From positions 4,094,501 through 4,158,500 of the forward strand of contig JAIVEN010000012.1 in NCBI GenBank assembly GCA_026686845.1: 64,000 nucleotides of DNA. Reading direction: 5' to 3'. Below are positions 44,806 to 56,746 of the stretch, piece by piece; the stretch's first letter is position 1; each line of letters opens with the position of its first letter. Source of the DNA: Adenanthera pavonina. Its lineage: Eukaryota; Streptophyta; Magnoliopsida; Fabales; Fabaceae. The translations under genes were made by a program, and so were the position numbers. The notes beneath the pieces were generated by a model. It was not told the origin of the DNA and ran no database searches. It was given only the letters and a program-made list of their open reading frames with translations.

Positions 44806-47800
44806 TTGCAGGTCTGTCTCAAAGCTAAGAAGAGCAACAAATGGTATATGGACAGTGCCTACTCAAGTCACATGACTAGTGATAAGGAGAAGTTCATTAC
44901 CCTTAGAGATAAGAAAGGAGGAAAGGTGACATTTGGAGGTGATCAATATGGCAAAGTTGTTGGTATTGGCATTGTGGGCAAAAATCTGAAAACATCCATT
45001 GAAGAGGTGCTGTTTGTGATTGGCCTCAACCACAATTTGCTGAGCATGAGTCAGATCTGTGATAAAGGAAATTGGGTGCTGTTTGACTCAAAGTTTTGCT
45101 TGGTCATCAGAAAAAGTGATCACAAAGTAATCTTCAAAGCTCAAAGGGATGGTAACTATTATACTATTGATCTTGATGAACTTCCTTCCTTGGATTCTGT
45201 ATGTTTAATTAGTCAAGATGATGATAGCTGGTTATGGCATAAGAGATTAGCTCATGTGAACATGAATCAACTGTCTAAGCTAGTTAAAAATGAGCTAGTA
45301 ACTGGTCTGCCAAAAATATCTTTTGAAAAGAATAAAGAATGTGATGCATGCTTAAGAGGAAAACAAACTAAATCATCTTTTAAATCTAAAAATATAGTTA
45401 CCACAACAAGACCACTTGAATTGCTGCATATGGACTTAATTGGACCATCTAGGGTGAAAAGTCTTGGTGGTAATCTGTATGTGCTTGTAATTGTGGATGA
45501 TTACTCCAGATTCACTTGGACATTATTTCTATCCGCTAAAAGTGATACCTTTGATGCATTTGTAACCTTAGCTAAGAAAGTATAAAATGAGAAAGGTATT
45601 TCTATTGTGTCTATCAGGTCAGACCATGGAGGAGAGTTTGAAAATGCATACTTTCTGGAGTACTACAATGAGCATGGGATTGACCACAACTTCTCAGCTC
45701 CAAGGACCCCTCAACAAAATGGGGTAGTAGAAAGGAAAAACAGAACTATTGGAGATATGGCCAGAGCTATGCTGAATGAGAAGGAACTCTCTCAAGTGTT
45801 TTGGGCTGATGCAGTGAATACAGCAAGCTACATCATAAACAGAGCCTACATCAGACCAATCCTTGGGAAGACTCCATACGAGCTGTACAAGGGAAGAAAG
45901 CCAAATCTGTCCCATCTCCATGTGTTCGGATGCAAATGCTTCATTCACAACAATGAGAAAGAAAATCTGGGTAAGTTTGATGCTAAATCCGATGAAGGTA
46001 TATTTCTTGGCTATTCTAGTATGAGTAAGGCATATAGAGCTTATAATAAAAGATCAAATGTGGTAAAAGAATCTGTGCATGTGGTTTTCATTGAAAATGA
46101 AACTGTTTCAAAACATGTTACCAATGAGAATGATCTTGATTTCAACTTTGAAAAACTGGGCATTTCTGATAAAAGTAAAACTGAACCTTCAAAGATATCT
46201 GAATCTGTTAACACAGAGGAAGATGTCCAGGAGCAAGAGTTTGATGAAGAAAATAATGAAGAAACATCTCAAGAACTCTCTAGAGCTTGGAGATATCAAA
46301 AGAATCATCCTGTTGATCAAGTAATAGGAAATGTTCAAGAGAGAGTCAAAACCAGAAAATAGTTAAGGGATCAAATGCTCAACTGCACTTTCATTTCCCA
46401 AACTGAACCCAAATGTGCTGAAGAAGCCTTAACTGATGAATACTGGATTTTGGCTATGCAAGATGAATTAAATCAATTGGAAAGAAATCAAGTTTGAAAC
46501 TTAGTGCCTAGACCCAAAAATCATCCTCTTATTGGTACCAAATGGGTTTTCAGAAATAAACTTGATGAATCTGGAACAATAATAAGAAATAAAGCTAGAT
46601 TGGTTGCTAAAGGGTATAATAAGGAAGAAGGTATTGATTTTGAAGAAACCTTTGCACCAGTAGCTAGATTAGAAGCTATAAGAATACTGCTAGCATATGC
46701 ATGCATGAAAAATATTTTACTATATCAAATGGATGTAAAGAGTGCCTTTCTAAATGGATATATCATGGAAGAAGTTTATGTAGATCAACCTCCAGGTTTT
46801 GAGGATTCTATAAAACCAAACCATGTTTATAAACTGAAGAAAACTCTTTATGGTTTAAAACAAGCCCCTAGAGCATGGTATGAGAGACTGAGCAATTTTT
46901 TAACTGAAAAGGGGTTCAATAGAGGCAAAGTTGACACAAATGTATTCACTAAGAAAGAAAATAAAGATTTACTAATTGTTCAAATCTATGTTGATGATAT
47001 TATTTTCGGTGCTACTAATGAAACTCTTTGCAAGAAATTTTCTGAGTTAATGCAGGGAGAATTCGAGATGTCCATGATGGGTGAACTCAACTTCTTCCTT
47101 GGACTGCAAATCAGACAGCTTGATGATGGTATCTTTCTCAGTCAATCCAAGTATCTAAAGGAGCTGCTAAAGAAGTTTGGAATGGAGAATGCCAAGCCAA
47201 TGGGAACACCTATGGCTACTGCAACCAAACTCGACTTGGATGAGAATGGAAAGATGTTTGACATTACTCAGTACAGAAGAATGATTGGATCCCTGCTGTA
47301 CTTGACTGCCAGCAGACCTGACATTATGTTCAGTGTCTGTATGTGTGCAAGCTTCCAATCATGCCCCAAAGAAACCCATGCAACAACTGTGAAAAGAATT
47401 TTCAGATATCTTATTGGAACATCACAGATGGGTCTTTGGTATCCAAAAAGCAATGGAGAAGATCTCAAAGGATACACTGATGCTGATTTTGCAGGATCCA
47501 AAACTGACAGAAAAAGCACAAGTGGAACTTGTCAGTTTCTTGGAGGATCCCTGATTTCATGGTTCAGCAAAAAGTAAAATAGTGTGGCCCTATCCACTGC
47601 AGAAGCTGAGTATGTTGCGGCTGGAAGCTGTTGTGCCCAAGTCGTCTGGATGAAGTAGCAGCTTGAAGATCTTGAGTTTAAAATGAAAGAGATACCAATC
47701 ATGTGTGACAACCAAAGTGCCATAAATATCACCAAGAATCCTGTCATGCATTCAAGGACGAAACATATTGAAGTTAGGCACCATTTCATAAGGGATCATG

Positions 47801-47937
47801 TTCTAAAAGGAGAAATTAAGCTGGAGTATATCCCAACAGAGGATCAAGTTGCTGATATACTCACAAAGCCTCTATTAGAAGACAGGCATTGCAAAATAAG
47901 GAGAGAATTGAGTATGATAAATCCCAGTGAACTGTAA
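44806..47937 (+). pseudogene. Sirevirus pol: protease, integrase, reverse transcriptase, RNase H (stops)
   Basis: Domains in order. Protease near 44,840 reads WYMDSAYSSHM, where the catalytic D-S-G is D-S-A. The integrase HHCC finger (HKRLAH... CDACLRGKQTK) lies near 45,240-45,370. The integrase core has D near 45,430 (HMDLIGPS), D near 45,620 (SDHGGEFE) and E near 45,730 (QNGVVERKNRT). Reverse transcriptase runs about 46,504-47,200 with YVDDIIFGATN near 46,987. RNase H is about 47,480-47,900 (DADFAGSKTDRKSTSG, STAEAEYVAA). In-frame stops occur at 45,583 (TAA), 46,360 (TAG), 46,495 (TGA), 47,575 (TAA) and 47,656 (TAG). Length and order are otherwise normal for copia. Confidence 0.93.
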
Positions 47938-48921
47938 GTTATTCTCATGCAATCTTGTTTTCAAAGGTTAAGTCTAACTTTGGCATCGGAGTATGCTTAA
48001 TTTAAGTTGCAGGTACTCCTCACAAGATTCAATGGCAATAAACTTGAAGATTGGAGCACACCAGAATGGAATAACCAAAAAGTGAAGTAAATGACAAAAT
48101 TTCTAAGTTCTGGATCCATTCTGTAAGTTTTTAAAAGATGAAATTCGTATTTTAAATGTGTGTTGGACGTATTTTGCTTCATAAATTGTGTTTTTGAACT
48201 GGTCAACATGGTCAACATTCGAATTTTAGTTGACCAACAGATGAACTTCGGACTGTTATGCTTTGGAACAGTTCTCAGTGATACCTTGAAATTCGTCTGT
48301 TGAATCCTGGAAGTTCGAATTTTCAAGATCAAAAATTTCAAAGTTATGCTTGTCCATCACTGTTATATGAATTATCATTTCTTAACCTACGAATATTGGA
48401 CAACCTTTACAAAAGTTGAAAAATTTGAATTTTCAGTTCAAAATTCGTCTGTTGAATCATGTTCTTCATGTTGAATACTTGAAAGATGAAGTTCTGCATG
48501 CTAAATTCGTCTATTTGTTGTTGTTTTGTTTGTTTCCTGCTGTTTTTCTCTTCAACATTTGAACTTTGTTGGAACAAAATTCGTCTGTTATGCTTGTTTT
48601 GCTTGTTCCAAGCCTCTGTCAGACAAACTTTCAGATGAAAATTTGTCTGTCAGTAAGCTTTGCTAGACGGTTTAACTTGTAACTGCTCAAAGTTTGAATT
48701 TTGTACCCTCAAAATTCGTCTGTCAGATGGTTACATACGTTAAAATCGACAATTTTCTCTTGAATCGACGCAACCCTATTCTTAACTCCTCTGAGTCTGT
48801 TCCAACTCTCTCTTCAAATCTCTTAAATTTTGACCAAAAATTGCCATTTTCCACTGATTAAACTTCCTTTCGCATCCTTTAAACCCATTCTAAGCCTCAT
48901 TCTGCATCATTCGTCCAAAAA
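47938..48921 (+). other. Sirevirus spacer with LTR-like motif array
   Basis: Non-coding DNA between pol and the downstream ORF. From about 48,210 to 48,725 it repeats the AAATTCGTCTGTT, CAGATGAACTTC and AAGTTCGAATTTT words that also fill the LTRs, although the sequence as a whole is not an LTR copy. Confidence 0.7.
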
Positions 48922-51123
48922 ATGGCAAGAGTTAAAAATCCTGAAGCTGGGAAAGCTGGAGCTTGACTAAAGAGGAATGTTAAATCACAATATGCCTCAA
49001 AGGAAGGAGAGAAATCAAAGAGAAAAGCCGAATCCAGTAAGGCAACTCCCACCAAACGCCAAAAGACTGCATCCAAAGCAGATTCTCAGAAAGCTGGACC
49101 CTCATCACCGAAAAGTGCAGAACCTTCGGTTCCAGTTCCTTTAGAAACTGCTGCTGTTGCTTCCACTTAGTCCTTCAGTACTCAATCTGGAGAGTACGAG
49201 CTTACTACACTGCCACTCTGGAGCACTCCACAGATTCAAGAGGAATACTCTACCAAGTTTGCCAACAAGAAGGTAATCAAGCCACATTGTGTAAACTTGG
49301 AAGATTTCTTGGTCTCAAATAATTTTGATGCTGGTATATGGATGATGAGATACAAGAATCTATTGGAACTATTAGAGAGATATGATGATGAGGTGGTGAA
49401 GTCATGGTACGCCTCTTTAAAATACAACAGTAAAAAGAAGAAGTGGGCAGTCAATCTAAGGTCTAGGACCATTTGGCTTACTGATGAGACATTCAATGAG
49501 GTGCTGGAAATCCCTGGGCAAGATGGACTCAAAATTGATATCAATGCCTCTGGGTACATGGATGAGGCAGATTTGACTGATGAAGAGGGTGGTCCCTCTC
49601 TGAACTACAAGGAGAGTACTATTCTGAGCACATTGTTCAGAAGGAGGGAAAATTGGTCATCCATAAACCTGTTGAAGCCCACAGACCTCAGTGTTCAAGT
49701 GAGGATCCTGCATTACATAGTGTCCAGGATTATATTCAACAAAGGAGGCAGCTTCAACTTGATAACAAGGGCAGAGGCACATGTCATGGTTGCAATCATG
49801 CGTGGGAAACTGATTAATATAGGACACCTCATTCTCCAACGCATGATCAAGGCTAGAGATCAGAGGGAGGACTCAACACTTCCTTATGCTGCTATCATCT
49901 CTAGAATTCTGGAGTATGCCAGAATTCAGCATATTGAGAAAGGGAAGGGCAAGCCCACTGAAATATTCAAGGAGGAAGAACTGCAGAGGATGGGCATTGA
50001 AAGAGATGAAGGAAGATGGGTTGGAAAGGGAGCAGGGAGATCTGAAGATTTGTTCTTTGTTGCTAATGCCTCCCTACAACAAGAAGGCACCTCTGAGGCT
50101 CTTGGCAAATCTGTACCTCAGCCTTCTCAGCCAATTCCATCTCCCTCCAGGCCTACTCACCCTCCTTCCACTCCTTCCTCGCGGGCCAAGCCAACCAAGA
50201 TCACTGAGTTGTAAGACAGCCTATCTATACTCATTCTCAGCATTAGATATGAGCAAAATGCCAAATTTGCTCATCTGCAAGATCAGATCCATCAGTTGGC
50301 TGTAAACATAAAGGTGGTGGCTGATGCTTATGAAGAGATCAGAAGTGCAATCCCTGCCACTTCAGCTCCACCTCAGCCAGGGTCATCTGTGCCTGTCCAA
50401 TCTCCTACTCCTGAGCCTCCAAGCCCCTTCGAGATTGCCTCCTCTGACCATGATGATGATATAGATGGTGCTGGTGCAATGAGGACACCTAGTCCTAGTC
50501 CACCCTTGGACTATGGATTGGAAGAAGAAGGACTTCAAGAAACAAGCCCTCATGAGCCTATGCAAGAAGATGCTCAGGATTCAATTCTGTCCATTCAAGA
50601 ATCAGAGCAAGTTGAAAGACTAGTTGCAGCCATTTCAACCTCTTCTAAGCAGGAAGGTGCAGCCAATGAAGAGAGGAGCATTGTGCCTGTTGTTGATTAT
50701 GAGGCTATTGCTCACAATGCTCTCCTACAAGCTCAAAGAAGGAGGCTTGAGGAAATGTTTCATCTTGATGAACCAAATCCTCCTTCTCTTGCTGCCTATG
50801 GGCTTTCAGAGGAACAGAAAGCTCAACTGGCTCTTTCCAGGAAGGAAATGCAAGAACTACTTGAGATTTCTGATGATGAAGAACCTAGCCTTGAGCCTGC
50901 TGAGCCTCCTGTACCTGTACAGCCAGAAATACCCTTTGCTCCTGTGCCACTTCGTGCTATTCCTATTTCTCAGATCCCTCCTCCGGATGATTTTGTTGGG
51001 CTTCCTAATGATGCCAAAAAGGGGGAGAAGACTGGGCAAACTGGAAAGTATGCTGCTGCTGAGCAATCTGGGAAAGGGAAAACGTACAGCAAGAAGACCA
51101 AGCCCTATAGAAGAAATGATTGA
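48922..51123 (+). pseudogene. Sirevirus downstream ORF in the envelope-like position (three stops)
   Basis: One frame runs from ATG 48,922 (MARVKNPEAGKAGA) to TGA 51,121, about 733 codons, interrupted by TGA 48,964, TAG 49,168 and TAA 50,212. The first 80 codons are basic and Lys/Ser-rich. About residues 115-330 (NLEDFLVSNNFDAGIW, VKSWYASLKYNS, WLTDETFNEVLEIPG) resemble the 'putative plant transposon protein' domain that occurs in plant retroelement ORFs. The C-terminal half is Pro/Ser- and Glu-rich with a probable coiled coil after 50,215 (QNAKFAHLQDQIHQL). No signal peptide or clear transmembrane segment is seen, so an envelope role is not supported by the sequence. Confidence 0.75.
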
Positions 51124-51410
51124 AGATTTGCTTAGAAATTAGGCTTGAGTCCTCTTGTAGCGTTTTGTGTTTCTGTTGCTGTTTTGAATGTTTAAATATT
51201 GGAACTTTGTCTAATTTGGTTTTTGTATAGCAACTCTTGATTAAATGAATGGATTTCTTTGTTGCAATGCTTTGTACATATTACTCCTTGAATATCTTCA
51301 CTTGATCTACTGTGCATGATGTCTTCTGAAAAATAATGCATATGTTGAGGGGGAGCTTGTTAAAGCAAACCCAAGTACTAATTAAGTTTGTGAGTTGTTT
51401 TGTCATCATC

Positions 51411-51424
51411 AAAAAGGGGGAGAA
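51411..51424 (+). promoter_or_regulatory. polypurine tract of the Sirevirus
   Basis: AAAAAGGGGGAGAA directly abuts the 3' LTR at 51,425. It primes plus-strand DNA synthesis. Copies of the same motif lie at 51,016-51,030 (inside the downstream ORF) and a shorter GAGGGGGA at 51,347-51,354. Confidence 0.85.
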
Positions 51425-53285
51425 TGTTGAATCAAGAGTTTTGATGATTCCAAACCAACATCCAAGAGCTTGGATTGAAGATATCAAAGGAGATCAAAGT
51501 GTTTCATTTGAAGATTTTCTGAGTAATAGCTGCTAGATCTTATGTAGGATCTTTTGTTATGTTTAAATGAGGGTAAAAGATTTTGATTTTGAGAAAAGAT
51601 GTTTTTAAACCTTGATTTTATGATAAATCTTGACTTATTTGAAAAATACCCACAAACAGACGAAGTTTGAAAGTTTAAACTGAACTGTCATATTGGAAAT
51701 TCGAACTTTGCTTTTGGAAATTCGAATTTTGAGTTAAAACTGAATAAATCTGAAAAGATGTCTCTCTGTCAGATGAATTTTGGTTTTCCAAAATTCAAAT
51801 TTTCATCCAAGTCTGAAAGAAGCCTTTTTGCGACAGACGAACTTCACATCTTCGAAATTCAAATTTCAGATGAAATGCAGTTTGTGAAAACCAAAGAAAT
51901 TCGTCTGAAATAATGTTGAAGTTCATCTGAAATCAAGAAGAAATGGAGTTTGAAAAACGCTCTCTGACAGACGAATTTTGACTTTCTAACATTCGAATTT
52001 TCATATAAGTCTGAAAGAAGCTTCTTTTTAACAGACAAACTTTAAGTCTTAAAAATTCAAATTTCAGACAAAATGCAATTTGTGAAAACTAAAGAAATTT
52101 GTCTGAAACAATGTTAAAGTTCATCTGAAAGCAAGATTATATTAAGTTTCGAAATTGCTCTCTGACAGACGAACTTTGAACATTAAAATTCGAACTTTTA
52201 GAAGCTATGTTTTTGAGACTGTTGAAATGAAACATTGACATACGAATGACAAACTCCTGTAACATTCGAATATTGAAGTTAGTTTGAAAAGAGTCATTCT
52301 GACAGACGAACTTCACTCTTTCAAAATTTGAATTTCGAAGAAAGTGAACTACTGTGCCTTTTGAACGTACTAAGAACAGACAAATTTTGGGTTTCCAAAA
52401 TTTGAATTTCGAAGGCACTTTAGAAAATTAAAAACACTGTTCACACTTAACAGAAAAATGTTCTTCTTGAAAATTCGTATGTCACATTGTGAAAATATTT
52501 TGTAAGTTTCAAAATTCGAATTTCACTTCATGAACAGACGAATTTCGTGCTGTAACATTGGAAGCTTTAACCTTCGGTTCCTTCGAAATTCGTCTGTTGA
52601 CCAATCAAAATTCGAATTTCAGTATGTCAGAAGCATTAAATGCGGTTGGTTAACGGATAGTTTTTCAGAGTAACCGTTGGATAACTCCCCAACGGATAGA
52701 TTTTGTCTCTAACGGACACTTGAGACCAAAATCTATAAATATGACATCATTTGAAGTTATGGGTAACAAAATAAAACTTGTGTATACCGAATTTCTGCCA
52801 AATCTTCTTCTCAAAAGCTTTTATCCTCTCAAATTCAATATCTGTACTTTAACCTTCATGTCTACTTTATTCAAGAGAGTTACATTTTTGTAAATAATCT
52901 ACTCTTCATCTGGAAGATAAATTTACTTGTGAGGGGAAATTACAAGGGGATTGGGTAGCACATTGTAGAAGTGCTTAAAGAGATTGAGAAAGCTCCAGAA
53001 ACAGAGCATATTCATTGTATTGTGGCATTAGCAAGAAGCCCGTTGAATTCTTGCTGTATAGTGGAAAAATCTCAAGAGTTGTCTTCGGGACTGGACGTAG
53101 GTCAAGTGGATAGACCGAACCAGGATAAATTACCGAGTCTTCTTCTCCTCATCTTTACTTTTCAGCTTGCTCTGTTTTGCATGTTGCTTCCCTTATACTG
53201 TGCTATCTTCACCCATTTCACTTTGTGCAGAAAAATTTCAATCTTCCTAATTCACCCCCTTCTTGGGAAGTCAGCCTTATTAACA
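51425..53285 (+). repeat. 3' LTR of the Sirevirus
   Basis: A 1,861-base direct repeat of 41,629-43,490. It keeps TATAAATA at 52,734-52,741. Differences from the 5' LTR are scattered and mostly C/T or G/A. Confidence 0.93.
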
Positions 53286-53832
53286 ATATTGGGATATAAA
53301 ATTACCATAATATACTTATCCCAATTGATCCAAATATAAGACCCACACATTTTTCTTGAATGAATACTGCTTCTTCCTGCAGTCCAGACTGACATTTATC
53401 GGGTAAGTTATTAATATTAAATCATAATTACCTAATAAATATTATTTTAATCTTAGTAAATTCCATACTATATTTTATTGGTCTTAGCTCATTGAGAGCT
53501 TCATTTTGACTATAATTTTTCATATTTACAAAAATACCCTTGACCTAGGATAAATTTATAATTTTTAAAACTTTCGGGTCGTTAGGTGTAATTTGCCCCA
53601 AAATTTATGAACTTTTCTTCAATTCTCTTTATGCATCCACTGCCTTAAATTTTTTTTTCTTAGGGATAAAATCATTATTTCCATAATTCTTAGGGGTAAA
53701 AATATAATTTCTCATTTTTTCATCCAATCAAGAAAAATGACCTCTTTGCCCTATTTCACACAAAATGGTGTCTGCTCATTTATGCAAATTCTCTATGCAT
53801 TTTTAGTTATATAATATTTTAGAGATGTTACA

Positions 53833-54761
53833 AGGATGCTTTCTTCAAAGCCTCTTTAATTGGAAAAAATGGCTTTTACAAGCATTTCGTGCCTTAGTTT
53901 ATGCAAATCCTTTGTTTCTTTATATTTTATTTTTGTAAATCCCTACAAACTTCTTGTTTTCAAAGATGAACTCATTTATACTATACTACCAAATAATAAT
54001 ACAAAAATTGTTTTATTTTGGTTGATTAGAGTGCTACTTGTAGTAGTTAATTTAGTATTACATATAGATTATATCATCTTGAAATAATGATTTTTTAGTA
54101 AAAACTATTTAGTTTTGCTTATAGTTATATTACAATATAATTTTTTTTTCTAAAAACTTATATCAAAAGAATCATGGAGATTATGTCTATGATTTTATCG
54201 AAATTGAATTTTTCAACTTTTGAATGAAATGATAAAATCAGGTCAATTATATGCAAATCATCATATAATAATGATTTTTTAATCAAATTTGTTCAGTTTT
54301 TTTTTTCTTAATTGGTGTTCCAATAGAATTTTTTTCATATGAAAACTTATATCAAACAATCATGGAGAATGTGATTTAATAATATTTTTTAATAAAAATT
54401 TCATTATTTTTTTCCTTAATTGATGTTCCAATAGTATTTTTATATGAAAACATATATAAAAAAAAGTAATGGAGATCATGGCTGTGATTTTATTGTAATT
54501 GATTTTTCCAACTTTTGAAAATAATTTGCCAAAAAAATTTGGCGGTGACAATATTATAAATAAAAAAAGCTTTTGTTTGAGCATAATTTATATAAAAATT
54601 AAAAAGATTTGTAAATAGTAAATCTTAAGTTAAAATGTTTTATTCTAATAGTTTTTTAATGTTTTGTAGAGTTATTATATTTTAAATTGTTTTTAATATG
54701 AATTAAAACTCTAGAATCTAGAGATAATTGCTTTTCACAACTAATTTAGAATATATATAAA
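53833..54761. other. AT-rich intergenic spacer
   Basis: AT-rich sequence between the gypsy element and the CACTA element. Two diverged copies of an AATCATGGAGA(T/A)...GATTTT block (about 54,170-54,260 and 54,355-54,510) suggest a small old duplication. No gene was recognised. Confidence 0.45.
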
Positions 54762-55080
54762 CACTACTACAAAAATGGGATTTCTTGGCACATTTATATA
54801 AACAGTTATATGAAAAAACATAAAGAAAAGTCAGGCAAGATGATTTGTAGGTGGTTGTTTAAATAAGTATTTACAAATTTATTATTAATTAAAAAAAGAA
54901 AAAAACATATATCAATTACGTAGGTGGTTATATTTAATAACCGCCTACATATATTTTTTTGCACAAAAAAAATGTAGGCAGTTATATTTAATAACCACCC
55001 ACATTTTATACAAATGTAGTTTATTTTTTAAAAAAAAATATTACAAAATGTAGGTGGTTATTTAAAATAACCACTTACGC
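54762..55080. repeat. CACTA terminus and subterminal palindromic repeats
   Basis: After the terminus, GTAGGTGGTTAT/ATAACCACCTAC-type words recur in both orientations: near 54,848, 54,920-54,950, 54,972-55,006 and 55,049-55,080. Several pair with each other as hairpins around a TTTAA centre. In CACTA elements subterminal repeats bind the accessory transposase protein. Confidence 0.75.
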
Positions 55081-56370
55081 ATATTAAAAAAAAATTCCTC
55101 ACTCCTATACCTAGCTATTTGTTTGATTTGTTCTTTTTCTCAAGTTTGGCTGCCCGCAAACTTTTCTCTCCTCCTTTGTTCCTCTTTTTTTCACACAATC
55201 ATCTTGTTTCTTGTAAAATTAGTTCATCTCATGTAAAAGTCTCTGCCTACGATCATCATTTCACGAAGTTTGTGGCTCTTCGTGCTTCCTCGGGTTCATG
55301 TTGCTTCTACATGGCTTCCTAAGTTCGTATCTTCCTTGAGAGCGTATGGCTTCTCCATGGTTAATGTTTGCCTCTCCATCATTTTAGCAAGTCCATAGCA
55401 TCCTTAAATCCAATCTCCACTCTGCTCTATTCGTGTAAATCCCCTCCTTCTTTATAACATTTTTTAAGCATTTTTTAAATTGAATAGGGTTCCTTTTGCA
55501 GCTTTTATTAACTTGTCAAGAACACTGTCAACTACATTGACAGTGTGCCCTGCACCTATAAGGGCAAATTTTTAGGTGCCACCCATCTCATATAGAAAAA
55601 GATGGGATTTTTCTTGAATTTCCTTAAGAATTTTAATTTTTGGATTTTGTTTTTGCACAAAGCTAAACAAAATGTTGATGTATTTATGCCTGAATGTCAT
55701 GTGGAATCTTGAATGAATTTGCCTTCAAAGTTCTCAGATTGCTTTGCTTGTATGGCTGATGTTATTTATTGTTCTGACTAACTATACATGTATTTCCACT
55801 CAACTTAATAGATAGATATGAGGAGTGAATGGCTATGTAAATTACACACTCCGTTGCTGTTTTTTTCTTCCTTTTTTGTTAAACAAAGAAAAAAAATTGC
55901 GGCTCTATTTCAATTTCTTTCCTTTAAATGAATAATTTTGAGTTCTAAACATGAGTTAGACCTTTAGAATGCATTCTTCGATGCTTCTATCATAAGTTTG
56001 AGCTTCCTAGGATAATGGAATAATTGTAGCAGATCTTCAACAAATTGAATTCATATTCTCATCCCTGGTTTGGTATATATATGGTTTGTGATATAGAATG
56101 CTAGGGATCGACACAACTGTATACCTAAGACAATCACAAACTGTTGTGTTTATTGTTTGATCCCTAATTCAAAGGGAAGTTGTGATTAGTTTTGATTGGG
56201 TATGGATAAATGTGGGATATAGAATGTTATTGGTGGTTAAGCTTCTTAAATATGTATGTCTATGAAGTAGCAATATATGTTTAGAGATAGCTTTTAGAGT
56301 TTGGGGCTGTTTACATTGTTCATTGATGGAAATATAATTTTTTGGCCTTCTTACTATTGCACTTATATAG
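55081..56370 (+). other. CACTA internal region without recognised gene
   Basis: No conserved coding sequence was found. Open frames such as 55,119-55,322 lack known motifs. The region could contain transposon UTR or further captured sequence that I do not recognise. Confidence 0.4.
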
Positions 56371-56645
56371 GGTGAGGGGCCATACTATCTCATAGGTCGT
56401 GCCCTTGGTCCAGAAGTTGGATGCATTGGTCTATGTTATTTCCCAGGGAATGTAGTTACAGGAGCCCTGTAAGTGTGAATTATGAGATTTTTTTTTCTTT
56501 TTGTGACTTGCAAGGTGTCTCAAGATTCATGATGATGACAGAATTAAGACTTTCCTCATTGTCTTTGTTTTATATGGTTTTAGTTATGTGTTGGGAGTTA
56601 TAGAAACTTTTTTGAAAGTAGTGCCTAAAGCTGGGATTTTTGGAG
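56371..56645 (+). pseudogene. captured fragment of a cation-chloride cotransporter gene (two exons)
   Basis: Exon 56,371-56,468 reads GPYYLIGRALGPEVG then IGLCYFPGNVV. Exon 56,584-56,645 reads YVLGVIETFLKVVPKAGIF. They are separated by a GT/AG intron of 115 bases and an upstream AG precedes the first. The strings match the conserved membrane core of plant CCC transporters (Na-K-Cl symport across membranes), where GGxYYLIxRxLGPExG is a family signature. A codon is missing after PEVG and several residues are altered. No other transporter exon is present, so this is a fragment that kept its intron and was therefore copied at the DNA level. Confidence 0.8.
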
Positions 56646-56746
56646 GTAATCACAGAATTTGCTTGGATTTGGAATGATGTGGTTCTATTTCATTTTATCA
56701 AGGGAAAACTATACCCTGTGTCCTTTTTGTTATAGATGGTGCATAA

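Larger units (their letters stand above)
41629..53285 (+). mobile_element. Sirevirus-type Ty1/copia retrotransposon with envelope-like ORF
   Basis: An 11,657-base element with two LTRs of about 1.86 kb (TGTTGAATCAAG...TTAACA) and a perfect target duplication ATATT (41,624-41,628 and 53,286-53,290). The order is LTR, tRNA-Met primer site, gag with CCHC knuckle, protease, integrase, reverse transcriptase, RNase H, a non-coding spacer, an extra ORF, a polypurine tract AAAAAGGGGGAGAA and LTR. Integrase before reverse transcriptase defines copia. Large size, extra 3' ORF and repeated GGGGGAG tracts are Sirevirus (Maximus/SIRE) traits. Every ORF carries stops, so the copy is not autonomous, yet the LTRs are very similar. 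Confidence 0.93.
32540..53832 (-). mobile_element. Ty3/gypsy LTR retrotransposon, minus strand, with nested Sirevirus
   Basis: The left LTR (32,540-35,447) and the split right LTR (40,669-41,628 plus 53,286-53,832) both begin TGTAACACCTTAC and end GATGTTA(T/C)A. The whole is flanked by a perfect target duplication AGGAT (32,535-32,539 and 53,833-53,837). The primer-binding site TGGTATCAGAGC lies on the minus strand beside the right LTR, and a purine tract (35,448-35,461) lies beside the left LTR, fixing the orientation. The 5.2 kb interior is heavily decayed, with only gag fragments readable. The right LTR has a 1.4 kb internal deletion and an 11.7 kb Ty1/copia insertion. Confidence 0.9.
40669..53832 (-). 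repeat. 5' LTR of the large gypsy element, interrupted by the Sirevirus
   Basis: The pieces are 40,669-41,628 and 53,286-53,832. They join across the ATATT target duplication to match the left LTR around 34,905-34,910. Relative to the left LTR it lacks about 1.4 kb between GAACTTTGAA and TAAGTAGCTACTTC (junction near 40,830, with a short GAA overlap at the break). Confidence 0.88.
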
